Shown here: positions 11,575-21,867 of the stretch, one piece after another
Numbering within the stretch: the first letter of the stretch is position 1
How the letters are laid out: each line of letters starts with the position of its first letter
Assembly: GCA_905221605.1 (NCBI GenBank)
Contig: CAJNDS010002001.1
Location: 547,001-611,000 of the forward strand
Origin: Symbiodinium natans
Taxonomy: Eukaryota > Sar > Dinophyceae > Suessiales > Symbiodiniaceae
DNA length: 64,000 nt
Reading direction: 5' to 3'
Program-made: the position numbers and the translations under genes
Notes under the pieces: generated by a model
Database searches by the model: none
Told to the model about the DNA's origin: nothing
Seen by the model: the letters and a program-made list of their open reading frames with translations, nothing else

Positions 11575-12390
11575 TCATGAACCTTGGCAACCAGGTCTTT
11601 GTCGGCGTTGGCCTGCATGAGCATTGACGTCGCTTTGTCAACTCTCAGGAATGCTCTGACTTAGTCTTTGAGTGGCCTTCGACACAAATTGGCTTAAATC
11701 CTAAACCCTAAACCCTAAACCCTAAACCCTAAACCCTAAATCAATGTGGCCTGGAGAGCTCGGCGGGCTGAACAAGTGCTCGTTGGATGCAACGCTGCTC
11801 CAGCAACCGTGCGACCAGACGGGCGCAGGCAAGGATGTGAAGCATGATGGTTTGAGGGCTTAGGGTTTAAATAGGGTTTAGGGTTTAGGGCTTAGGGTTT
11901 AGGGTGCTGTTTGCCCTCCTAACATGCATCCTTGTCGGCGCCTGCCTCCACCAGCAGTCGCACCACTTCAATGTGGCCTGCGTCAGACTGTCTTGTCCTT
12001 GCCGTCGTCGGCCAAGTCCCTGCCTGCCTCCCTCAACAAATACCACAATCGGCCAGCTTCAGTCCACGTGGCCATGGAGACAGCGACCGCATCCTTGTCG
12101 GTGCCTGCCTCCACCAGCACTGGTGACACTTCAACGTCGCCTGCGCCAGCTGCAAGTCTCAATTGTTGTCAGCCAAGTCCCTGTTGGCACCTGCCTCCAG
12201 CAGCAGTGACAAACGGCTCCAGCAACCATGCGTGCAGGCGGGAGCGGACAAGGAAGTGAACGATGATGGCTAAGCAGCCCTCGAGAGGGCTGTTTGCCAT
12301 CATGGCGCACGTCCTTGTCGGCGCCCGCCTCCACCGGCACTCGTACCACGTGAACCTGGCCCGCGTCAGCTGCGCCCCTCCCTGGGGACC
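11575..12390. pseudogene. Decayed ankyrin-repeat relic with repeats in both orientations
   Basis: Pieces encode ankyrin motifs but shift frame and strand. Minus strand: MLMQANADKDL near 11590-11640, GHIEVVRLLVEAGADKD-like near 11930-11990, VEAGADKDVRHDGK near 12290-12350. Plus strand: GAGKDVKHDG near 11810-11850 and QAGADKEVNDDG near 12230-12275. Plus and minus pieces meet head-on at a near-palindrome around 12270-12300 (CAGCCCTCGAGAGGGCTG). Stops and frameshifts are frequent and no introner-type junction is visible. It looks like a dead, rearranged ankyrin array. Only one telomeric block (11868-11905) interrupts it. Confidence 0.6.
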
Positions 12391-12774
12391 CAAATGAACC
12401 CTAAAATTGGGGTTTAGGGTTTAGGGCTTATGGGTCATTCCCATTGAGGTACATGAACCATAGACCCTTTCAGGCTTCGTTTGGTCCCCACGGCTGCCCA
12501 GGTCTTGCCCACAAAGGCGACGGCATTGCAAAATCTTCTGTGGCTGAGGGTTTAGGCTTGAGGATTCGGGCTCGGAATGTTCTACACATGCGCCAGTTTC
12601 ATATCTGCTCAAGACACAGATGCACTCTTGATACTCTTTGAACTTCAATGTTGGTTGCGACTGATTCCAAAGAACGTCACACGGTGATTCTACAAAAGTG
12701 CTGCCCAGAGAGTCTGCCTCGCCAAAAAGAGTAGCGCCTCGATCTCGACATGTTCACGAAGGGAAAGCAAAACT

Positions 12775-12905
12775 TAGGGGGTATAAGTATAAGGAGGAAC
12801 CCCTAGAATGCCCTAGAAGGGACCCTTACTCTTATTCCCCTAGATGATCCCTATGTATGCCTTATGTAGTCCCTATATACCTAAGTAGACCCTAAATAAC
12901 CCCCA
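12775..12905. mobile_element. TATAGGGACTATATAAGGCAT element, two copies in opposite orientation
   Basis: The reverse complement of 12775-12905 matches 4365-4460. Shared pieces include TAGGGACTA.ATAAGGCATA, AGGGGAATAAGA.TAAGGGTCC and a CCTCC end. One copy lies in an intron of gene A, the other in an unresolved stretch. Confidence 0.75.
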
Positions 12906-13084
12906 AATAACCCCTAAGGTCGCTGAGAAGGGTCCCGAGAAGCCACGCAACCCCGTAGAAAACACCCTCGCCCTCCACCCCGAAGCATCCCAACGCCCAG
13001 GCTAAACCAACATTCCGCACCCTAAACCCTAAACCCTAAACCCTAAACCCTAAACCCTAAACCCTAAACCCTAAACCCTAAATG

Positions 13085-13204
13085 GAAAGGCCTGAAGTCA
13101 CCGCATGCCTTAATGATGGCCCCGAAGCAGGTCCGCTGGCACTTGTCAACTGTCAAGCATGATGCCAGTGAGGTACCAGCTACAAATCGAAGCACCCCAG
13201 GCCC
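13085..13204 (-). CDS. Candidate exon, possibly the same gene as 13666-13740
   Basis: An open stretch with GVLRFVAGTSLASC, LTVDKCQRTC, FGAIIKACGDF. It is protein-like. The second half would suit the CLC helix after the GxFGAP region, but no signature residue proves this. Confidence 0.35.
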
Positions 13205-13665
13205 GCAAATTGCACCCATAACCCCAAGCCCTAAATTCCAAAACACCTATATGCAGCAGGGTTTATTTTACTGTTCTTGGTGAGTGTATATAAGGCTCCG
13301 TTTATATTGGTACAAGAAATATCTACCCTGCTTCATATGACTTGGGGTGTTCCCCCTTACACTAACAGTCCCTAATAGGCATTGTCAGTTTCACTGGGAA
13401 CATCCCCATAGATGACCCCTAAAACCCTGAACCCCTAAACCTCCAAAACCACCAAGGCCTCAAAAGCCTGAGCCTCCAGACACCCACACAACCCCAAAAC
13501 CCCAAAACCCTGAAACCCCAAAACCACAAAACCCCAATGCCCTAAAACCCCCAAACCCAGAGCCCCAAACCAAACCCCAAAACCCCAAGCCCTAGGCCCT
13601 AAGCCCTAAACCCTAAACCCTAAACCCTAACTCCCCAAATCCCTGAAAACCCCGACGTGCACAGG

Positions 13666-13740
13666 CAAAGGTGCTCCGAAGGAGGCAGCGAGGCCGCCAG
13701 CTACGGACAGGAGGCCACAGCGCCGAAGTGCCGAGGTGTC
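13666..13740 (-). CDS. Candidate exon of a CLC-type chloride channel
   Basis: Acceptor GGCAAG, then 25 codons reading RRCGLLSVAGG, LAASFGAPL. The AG..A..FGAP pattern resembles the CLC family segment (consensus like GVAAAFGAP before GGVLF), which forms part of the chloride pathway. The following GGVLF-type exon was not found. A candidate downstream exon at 13085-13204 (CQRTCFGAIIKA) could fit the next helix. Other minus-strand membrane-like exons upstream (15179-15262, 15426-15533) could be N-terminal parts, but this is inference. The G20 run at 13748-13767 is in the preceding intron. Confidence 0.4.
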
Positions 13741-13821
13741 CTTGCCGGGGGGGGGGGGGGGGGGGGTGTAGGGTTTAGGGTTTAGGGTTTAGGGTTTAGG
13801 GTTTAGGGTTTAGGGTTTAGG

Positions 13822-13872
13822 GTTTGGGGTTTGGGGTTTGGGGTTTGGGGTTTGGGGTTTGGGGTTTAGGGT
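13822..13872. repeat. Variant array TTTGGGG after a TTTAGGG array
   Basis: The block switches from TTTAGGG (13771-13822) to seven TTTGGGG units, directly after a G20 run (13748-13767). Confidence 0.9.
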
Positions 13873-14004
13873 TAGCAAGTCTACGTACTTAGTACTTAGC
13901 ATCCCCTAGAGACCCGATTCGAATCTCAAGAACCCAGCCCTTCTTATTCCTAGGGGATAGGATTAGGGTTTAGGGTTTAGGGTTTAGGGTTTAGGGTCCC
14001 CTTG

Positions 14005-14105
14005 AGGATATAGACCCTCTGAATAAGGTCCCTGTTTAAGAGAGCCAGAAGAGGGTTCAGAAGGGGTTCCCTTTTAAGGGTCCCCCTTATCCTACCTAGG
14101 ATTTC
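14005..14105. mobile_element. GGTCCCTTGAGGATATAGACC element, two near-identical copies
   Basis: The stretch at 14005-14105 and the stretch at 7690-7800 match over about 100 bp with only a few differences. Both hold AGAGAGCCAGAAGAGGG and GGGGTTCCCTTTTAAGGGTC and end CCTACCTAGG or CCGACCTAGG. High identity suggests recent movement or duplication. Confidence 0.8.
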
Positions 14106-15178
14106 CGTCAAAAGGCTTCCAGGTAGGGTTTTCGAGGGCTTAGGGCTTGGGGCCTAGGGTGTTCAGTTGTTGCTTTGATTTGTTGAGATTGTTTTATAAG
14201 GGGTGTTTCTGGGTTTCAATGTCTGAGGAGGCTTCAAAGAAGTTCAGGGTTTTAGGGCTTCAGGGGGGGCTCGGGTTCCAGGTTTCAGGGTTCGCAACTT
14301 GAATCCGGCTTGAAGGCCTTGGGAGACTTTTGGCGTTTTGCAGGTTTAGGGCGTTTAGGGCGGTTTAAGCAACGGTTTAGGGTTTAGGGTTTGTACGATG
14401 TATCTCAACAAGCTAGTATCGACGAACGCTTGCCGAAACAAACGGGCAAATCTTAAGCTGAGGTTAGCGTTGTCCGGGCGCGAGGTGATGCAGCACTTTG
14501 TCGGGTGCACCCCCACCAAACCCCTCTAAACCCCGTAATAAGCCCTATAAACCCTAAACCCCGTAAACCCAATAAAATCCATAAACCTCCGAAACTGACT
14601 GATCCTGGGGCCGTCGAGCAGCCGGAACCTAAACCCTAAACCCTAAACCCTAAACCCTAAACCCTGGTTACTCTTGGGTCTAGACAACGCAACCCGAACC
14701 CGTTTGGTTTAGGGTTTCGGTAAAGCGCCCCCTTAATGATTCGGGTTTGGAGCTTAGGGTTTACGGTTTACGGTTTACGGTTTAGGGTTTAGGGTTTCCT
14801 GTAAACCCTAACGCCTCAACCCTAAAGTTTAGGCCTAAACCCGTAGTAAACAGGGCCCTCATCCAGGCGCCTGTCTCACTGTGACTCGCGACGGAGGGAA
14901 CGCAATTGCCAGGACCTGCGGAAAACGGGTTCAGGGTTCAGGGATTTACGAAGGGTTCAAGGGTTAGGCCCTATAGACCATCAACCCGAAGGGGTTCAAC
15001 GGTTAGGCCCTAGACCATGAACACGAAACACCTTTTTCAAATTTAAAACTGTCGCATCTGTCAGTTCTTTCGTGGGCAAACTAGTCCTGTGCCAACTTGT
15101 GAACCTTCAACTCATAAAACGACAGCCCTAAACCCTAAACCCTAAACCCTGAACCCTAAACCCTAAACCCTATGAACA

Positions 15179-15262
15179 AAAGAGATGAACACAAGCTCTT
15201 GAGACGAGAAAAGGAAATTTGAAGAACAAAACACTTGTAAAGAGCCAGCCGGAAGGCACAAC
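15179..15262 (-). CDS. Candidate exon, hydrophobic
   Basis: 28 open codons after CAAG: VVPSGWLFTSVLFF, KFPFLVSRACVHLF. It would form a membrane segment. Gene unknown; see 13666-13740. Confidence 0.33.
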
Positions 15263-15425
15263 CTTGAACAGCAGGAAGCTACATTGCAGCTGAATCACCC
15301 TAAACCCTCACCCTAAACCCTAACCCTAACCCCTAAACCCTAAACCCTAAACCCTAAACCCTAAACCCTAAAACCCTAAACCCTAAACCCTAAACCCGAA
15401 ACCCTAAACCCTAACCCAAAGCCTC

Positions 15426-15533
15426 ATGTGACGAGAAGAAAGGTCGAACAGAAAACCTGGGGCCTCTGGTAAGAGGGGGCAGACTCCGGTCAGAAAGGCC
15501 ACGCAGGCAGCGGAGCTGTAGAAGGCGACGTGC
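15426..15533 (-). CDS. Candidate exon, hydrophobic
   Basis: After CTTACAAG|G the frame reads HVAFYSSAACVAFLTGV, CPLLPEAPGF. A transmembrane segment is likely. Gene unknown. A further open minus stretch with QVAAFLAEGIT is at about 15720-15830. Confidence 0.35.
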
Positions 15534-16687
15534 CTTGTAAGCTGTCGTTGGGTTTAGAAAAAAATAGGGTTTAGGGTTTAAGGCTTATAGGGTTTCAGCC
15601 CTGAACCCCAAACCCCCAAAACCCTAAAAGCCTGCGAGCCCTAAAGCACCCTAAACCCTAAACCCAAACACGCCAAAACTCTGAAACTCTACAAGCCGCA
15701 CAGCCACACAAGCCCCAAAGCTATGGACTGCAGCGCGCAACGCATGTGAGGCATTGCGTTGCGCAGCTCTGTCAATGGGGGGCATGGTGATACCCTCAGC
15801 CAAAAACGCTGCAACCTGTGCCCCAAACCCAAAAAACCTAAGCCCAAAAAAACTAAAACCCACAAACCCTATGCCCAAAAATGCCGAAGCCCTATACAAG
15901 CCCCAAAGCCAACATAAGTTTGTAACAGGAGGGTTTCAGGTTTTGGGTGGATTCTAAAGGAGCTTGGGCACAGAAAGGTGTTGGGTCTGTTTAGGCTTTA
16001 GGGTTGTTGTCCAGGAACCAAAACCCTCGATACCCTAGGTGGCATCCTCTACACGACGGTTGTATACAGGAGCGTGAACCCCTAAGCCCTAAACGCAAAA
16101 TCCTAAACCATAAACGTCGTTTAGGATGCTGCTAGCCTCTTGTTCAGCGCCTGAACCCGAAACCCCAAACCCTGAAACCCAAAAGCCTGAACCAAGGTGC
16201 GGGCATCCTTCCCACCCCAGGCAGACCAAACCCTGCAGCCCCAAAAGGTTTTCAACAAGCACTAAAGTCCCCAAAAGCACGAAAGGGAAAAAAAGAAGCA
16301 TAATTATAGCCAGGCTGCAACTCTAGAAACCAAAAAAGCCCAAAAAAGCCCTAATCAGCAAACACCAAAACCCTGAAGAAGCCAGGCTAGCTAACAAAAA
16401 ACCCTGAAAAGAAGCCTAAGGCCCAATAAGCCCCAAAAGCCCGAAAAAGCAGCACCAAGACTCTATGAAACTCTAAACCCTAAAGCCTAAAGCCTAAAGC
16501 CTAAAGCCTAAAGCCTAAAGCCTAAACCCTAAACCCTAAACTAAACCCTAAACCCTTCAAACCCTAACCCCTAACCCCCCCCCCCCCCGAAACCCCTAAA
16601 GCCCTGAGAAGCCAGGCTGCAAGAAGAGCTTGTGGTTGCGGAGGCTAGCTGAAGGAACCCTAGAAACCCCGAAAGCCCAAAAAGAAG

Positions 16688-16850
16688 CCCTAAACCCAAA
16701 AAGGCCCAAAAAGCCCTAAAACCCAAAAAGGCCCAAAAAGCCCTAAAACCCAAAAAGGCCCAAAAAGCCCTAAAACCCAAGAAGGCCCAAAAAGCCCTAA
16801 AACCCAAAAAGGCCCAAAAAGCCCTAAAACCCCAAAAAGGCCCTAACAAA
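16688..16850. repeat. 27-bp minisatellite of telomere-like sequence
   Basis: Six units start at 16688, 16714, 16741, 16768, 16795 and 16822, each made of CCCTAAAACCC, AAAAAGG and CCCAAAAAG segments. It opens a repetitive minus-strand reading frame (FWAFLGFRA...) that is repeat translation, not a gene. Confidence 0.92.
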
Positions 16851-16959
16851 GCCCTAAGACCCCAAAAGGCCCGGCAAAAAACCCCCCAAAATGCCCCAAA
16901 AAACCCTAAAACACCAAAAAGGCCCTAACAAAGCCCTAAAACCCCACAAAGGCCAGGAT

Positions 16960-17049
16960 GCAGGAAGAGCTTGTGGTTGCGGAGGCCGACACAATTGCCG
17001 AGCCAGGGGCAGTGATGGTCCATTCCTCAGCGAAGGGGTTGGAAGTGCC
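16960..17049 (-). CDS. Candidate exon with a duplicated end
   Basis: Reads [30 protein letters not shown]. The last part (GCCTCCGCAACCACAAGCTC) recurs at about 16613-16650 beyond the 27-bp minisatellite, so part of the exon and its flank was copied. Unknown protein. Confidence 0.35.
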
Positions 17050-18044
17050 CGAAACCCTAAACCCTAAACCCTAAACCCTAAACCCTAAGCCCTCAGCCCT
17101 CAGCCCTAAACCCTAAACCCTAACCCCAAACCCTGAACCCTAAATCCTAAACCCTAAACCCCAAACACCCTATAAACCCTATAAGCCCTATAAGCCCTAG
17201 ATACCCTAACCCCTAAACTTTGACCCCTAAACCGCGCTGTCTAGACCCAAGAGTAACCTAGGTTAGGGTTTAGGGTTTAGGGCTTAGGGCTTAGGGCTTA
17301 GGGCTTAGGGTTTGGGGTTTAGGGTTTAGGGTTTAGGGCGCCCTTTTTGGTTTGAAGGGGCGCATAAAGGATCCTAAACCCTTAAATCAGAACAAATACC
17401 TACTCGTTCCACCCTATCATGGCCAGGATGAATGAGTTTGTGAAACCATAAACCCGACTTTGACATGCTACTGGCATGTTGCATGTACTGGGTTTTAATC
17501 GGGAAAGCAAGACGAAACCTCACAATATACCTCAAGGTCCATGCCACATACCTCTATAAACGCTATAAAAACCTATAAAGCCCATAAACCCGGTAAAGCC
17601 CATAAGCCCTAAGCCAGGAACCTCTAAACTTGAGGGCGGGGGGGGGGGGGGGGGGGGGGGGTTGCTGAAACAAGAGAGCACCTTGGACCAAAGGAACCCT
17701 AAAATTCAGGGCATCAAAGGCTCGGAGGACGCATTGCTGGCAGCTGCTGCAATGATGGCCTTGGTCTTGGAAGGTGCGCCCGAGAACAGGAACACCCTAA
17801 ACCCCCAGGATTTTTTTTCGGCTTCGGGTTTAGGCAGGTTTAGGATTTAAGGGTTTAGGGTTTGGGGTTTAGGGTTTGGGGTTTCGGGTTTAGGGTAGGA
17901 ACGCCCTAAACCTCCAGGCCTATACCTATAACCTCCCCAAAATCTGCAACAAAAAGATGGTCCATCTGTGGGTTTTGGGGTCTTGGGGCTCTGCTTTTAC
18001 TTACTTTGGGGACCGAGGTAGACCCGAAGCCTCTTAATCCCTCA

Positions 18045-18138
18045 GCATACGAAACAGGGTTTATATGACTGCTATTGGTGAGTGTATATAAGGTTCCTGC
18101 TTAATATTGGTGAGTGGAAATACAAACCCTACTGAAAT
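18045..18138. mobile_element. TGGTGAGTGTATATAAGG element
   Basis: Starts CAGGGTTTATATGACTG and ends in AAACCCTACTG. A second copy at 13254-13335 shares TTGGTGAGTGTATATAAGG and the flanking GCAGGGTTTAT/CTACCCTGC ends; the short piece ACACTCACCAATATGAATTAGGG at 61553-61575 is a fragment. Confidence 0.7.
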
Positions 18139-20780
18139 ATGGGTTGAGCATGAAGAGTTCGGGCGGCGTGGGCGTTGCTCAAGCTGGTGGCTTCGGGCTG
18201 AGGGGCTGTTTTGGGGTTCAGTTTTAGGGCTGTTTCAGAGTGTGGTTCTTTCAGAGAGAATTCTGAGTGCTGCTACGCGCAGTTACGTATTTGGGGCTCG
18301 GGATAGCATGTGCAGGGCTCTGGGTTTGGGCTTAGGGTTAGCCCTAAGCAAAGACTGTCATGTCTAAACTCTAAAGTGACATTTCTCAAACCCCTAAACC
18401 CCAAACCCTGATTCCCAAAATCCGACGCCCTGAAAACCCCGAGCTCCACTTCCACGGTAGGGAATGGAAGAAGGTACCTGTATCGCGCAACCCTGTAGAC
18501 CCTGTAAGGGCTTTTTATTACAGGGTACCTCATCCCTAAACCCGAAACCCTAAACCCTAAAAACCTAAAACCTAAACCCTAAATCCCAAACCCAAAACCC
18601 AAAACCCAAAACCCTAAACCCTAAACCCTAAGCCCAGCCCTTCCGGCCCTGCTCCGAGCTGCTACGCTCGGGGCGCACGCCGCAGCCGTGAGCGCAGCGC
18701 GTAGGTCCTGGGGGTAGGGTTTAGGGTTTTAAGGTTTTAGGGTTTGGGGTTTAGGGTTTAGGGTTTAGGGTTTAGGGTGTAGGGTTTAGGGTTTAGGGCT
18801 TCGGGCTTAGGGCTTAGGGTATAGGGTTTAGGGTTTAGGGTGGCTTTGCCTGCAGCCCCCAGGTATCCCTTAGCAAGAGCCTAAGAGTATCTTAATGGGT
18901 GGGGGGGGTTATGCAGGGTATCGTAGAGGTACTTTGGGGGGGGGGGGGGGGGGGGGGGGGTGGTGTTTTTGGGTTTAGGGTTTGAAGTTGCGAGTTCAAG
19001 GCTTGGGGAATTGGGATTGTGGGCTCCTTTGGAATTGCTCATTATGCTTCTGTGGCTGTTGGGGCTTCAAGGGTTTCAAGGGATTAAGGGTTTAGGACCT
19101 GAAGAGCCCGGGAAGGTTTAGAGTTTAGGGTTTAGGGGTTAGGCTTTAGGGTTTAATTAGCGTTAAGGGTTCAGGGTTTAGGGTTCAGGGTTTAAGGTTT
19201 AGGGTTCAGGGTTGAGGCTTTTGAGGAGTTGAATCCAGAAGATGAGCATGCTCTACACCCTGAACCCCCAACCGCAAACCCCAAACCCCCCAACCCTACA
19301 TCCCTAGCCCACAATCCCTTGCGGACCAAACGAGCCTCAATAAGGGTCTATTCAAATTTCCGTGCTAGGGATTTAGTGTCGTTTAGGGTATATGACCCCT
19401 AAACCCAAAACACAAAACGCCCGAAACCTCACTTTCCCTAAACCCTAAACCCTAAACCCTGAACCCTAAACCCTAAACCCTAAACCGAAAGCTCAGGGTT
19501 CATTTGGTCCCCATGAGGGAACCACCACTTCGAAACAGTTTGCACCGAGCCGCCTACACAGAATCGACTCGCTGCGCGGGGCGCGCGGCCGGGGCGCAGC
19601 CTAACTAAGCTAGGGGGGTGTAGGGTTTTTGGGGTTTAGGGCTAGGGTTTGGGGTTTAGGGTTTAGGGTTTAGGGTGTAGGGTTTAGGGTTTAGGGCTTA
19701 TAGGGTTTAGGGTTAGGGTTTGGGGCTTAAGGCTTAGGGCTTAGGGTTTAGGGTTAGGGTTCAGGGTCTAGGGTCTAGGGCTTAGGGCTTAGGGCTTAGG
19801 GCTTAGGGTAAGGGTTTAGGGTTTAGGGTTTAGGGCTTAGGGTTTAGGGTTTAGGGCTCTGTCTCCAAAAGGTTACAATGGTGCAGGGTTTAGGGGTCTG
19901 AATGGATGGCTGTAGTTGCTGGGCTTATCTTCCTGGGGTAAGCCTTAAGGGTTAGCTGAGGTTCAGCGGTTGTTGTGGGCTTCATAGGGTTCATGCCGGT
20001 TTACACCCTAAAACCTAAACCCTAAACCCTAAGCCCTAAACCCTAAACCCTAAACCCTGAACCCTAAACCCTAAACCCTAAACCCTAAACCCTAAACCCT
20101 AACCCTGTGGGGTTTGTGGCGTTGGAGGCTTTGGCGCTCTGCGCCCTCTGAAACGTCCACGAACCGTTGGGGCCTTTATCAATTTGGGCGGTGGCGTCGA
20201 CGGCGGGCGCGGTATCCCGGACAAAACACTCGCCGCGTCAAGCAAGCGCTTCCCGGTCACTTTGGTTTCTGCTCACTGTGTGAACCAACACCGTCAAGTC
20301 TGACGGTGCACTCTCTCCTGTCAATGCTCCAATTCTTGACCTTTACAGGCTTCAGAGTTTAGGGCTTCAAGCCCTCTGAAAATACTCGTCGCTATATGAC
20401 CCTAGCTAGCCGAAAGATTCTGCGAATCTGCACAACCCGCTTCCCCCCAACCAACACCTTTCGCGCGCGCAGGTTTGGCGCTTACGGTTTACAGGTCTCG
20501 ACCCCTAACCCTAAACCCCAAACCCGAAACCCTAAACCCTAAAAGCCAAACCCTAAACCCTAAACCCTAAACCCTAAACCCTAAACCGTAAACCCAAAAC
20601 CCGAAGTCGCCCTGTGAGGATTTTGCTGGGAGCTGATAAGCGGTTGACCCTTCGATTTCTGCGCAGACTGGACGGGCAGATAAGATGGCTTAGGGTTGAA
20701 GGTGATAGTTTCGGGGCGGCTTGTCGAAATACCCTAAACCCTAAAACCTGAATTCTAAACCCTAAACCCTAAACCCTAAA

Positions 20781-20990
20781 CCTCAAGAGGCTACACTCTA
20801 GGGTTTAGGGTTTAGGGTTTACGGCTTGGGATTTAGGGTTTCGGGTTTAGGGTTGGCTTCTTCTCAATCTTGGCAAAGCTGCATAACATCACCAGGACGG
20901 TGTAGGGTGACCCCCAAACCCGTAACCCTTAGACCCCGAAATCCGCTTGGACCCCAAAATCTAAACACTGAAAGCCTGAATCCAAGCTCC
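20781..20990. repeat. First copy of a perfect 210-bp duplication
   Basis: Identical by eye, over all 210 bases, to 21058-21267. It holds short TTTAGGG blocks plus unique sequence (GGCTTCTTCTCAATCTTGGC, CATCACCAGGACGGTG). The copies are separated by 67 bases of CCCTAAA repeats. Confidence 0.93.
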
Positions 20991-21057
20991 TCAACCCTAA
21001 ACCCTAAACCCTAAACCCTAAACCCTAAACCCTAAACCCTAAACCCTAAACCCTAAA

Positions 21058-21267
21058 CCTCAAGAGGCTACACTCTAGGGTTTAGGGTTTAGGGTTTACG
21101 GCTTGGGATTTAGGGTTTCGGGTTTAGGGTTGGCTTCTTCTCAATCTTGGCAAAGCTGCATAACATCACCAGGACGGTGTAGGGTGACCCCCAAACCCGT
21201 AACCCTTAGACCCCGAAATCCGCTTGGACCCCAAAATCTAAACACTGAAAGCCTGAATCCAAGCTCC
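21058..21267. repeat. Second copy of the 210-bp duplication
   Basis: See 20781-20990. It is followed by a CCCTAAA array (21268-21343) that mirrors the one after copy 1. Unequal exchange between telomeric arrays, or an assembly duplication, would both produce this. Confidence 0.93.
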
Positions 21268-21816
21268 TAAACCCTAAACCCTAAACCCTAAACCCTAAAC
21301 CCTAAACCCTAAACCCTAAACCCTAAACCCTAAACCCTAAACCCCCTAAAAAACTGCAGGGCTCCGACCTCTTCCAGGCGTCGGCAGGTAGCCAGGTCTG
21401 CCAACAGCCTTGGTCTGGCCAGGACTCGGGTTTAGGGTTTAGGGTTTAGGGGTAGAGGGGTTTAGGGAGGGTTAGGGGTAGGGTTTAGGGTGAAAGGGGG
21501 GGGGGGGGGGAGAGGTAGCGGAGGGAGGGGGAGGGAGGGGCAAGGGGAGGAGCAAGAAACCCTAAAGTAACAATGATTTTTTTCGGGTTCTTCAGCAAAT
21601 AGTAGCAAACCCCAGAGCCCAAACGGCCCAAACTTCAAAATGCCCCAAGCCCTAAACCCTGAATGGCAAGTTAAACCCTGAATGCTCGAACTCCTTGTTC
21701 CCAAGACGTACGTATAAACCCTAAACCCTCAATCCCAACAGAACTCCAAAACCAAAATCTAGCCCCCGCCCCTAACAAAAGAAAACCAAAGCTAAAACCC
21801 TAAACCCTAAACCCTA

Positions 21817-21817
21817 C

Positions 21818-21848
<31 letters not shown>

Positions 21849-21867
21849 AAAAAAAAAAAAAAAAAAA
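21817..21867. repeat. C tract joined to A tract
   Basis: About 22-24 C's followed directly by about 28 A's. Exact lengths are unreliable in such tracts. Confidence 0.93.

Noticed and set aside
16571-16849. 92-residue FWAFLGFRA repeat protein
   Set aside because: It is the translation of the 27-bp minisatellite, with no independent coding evidence.
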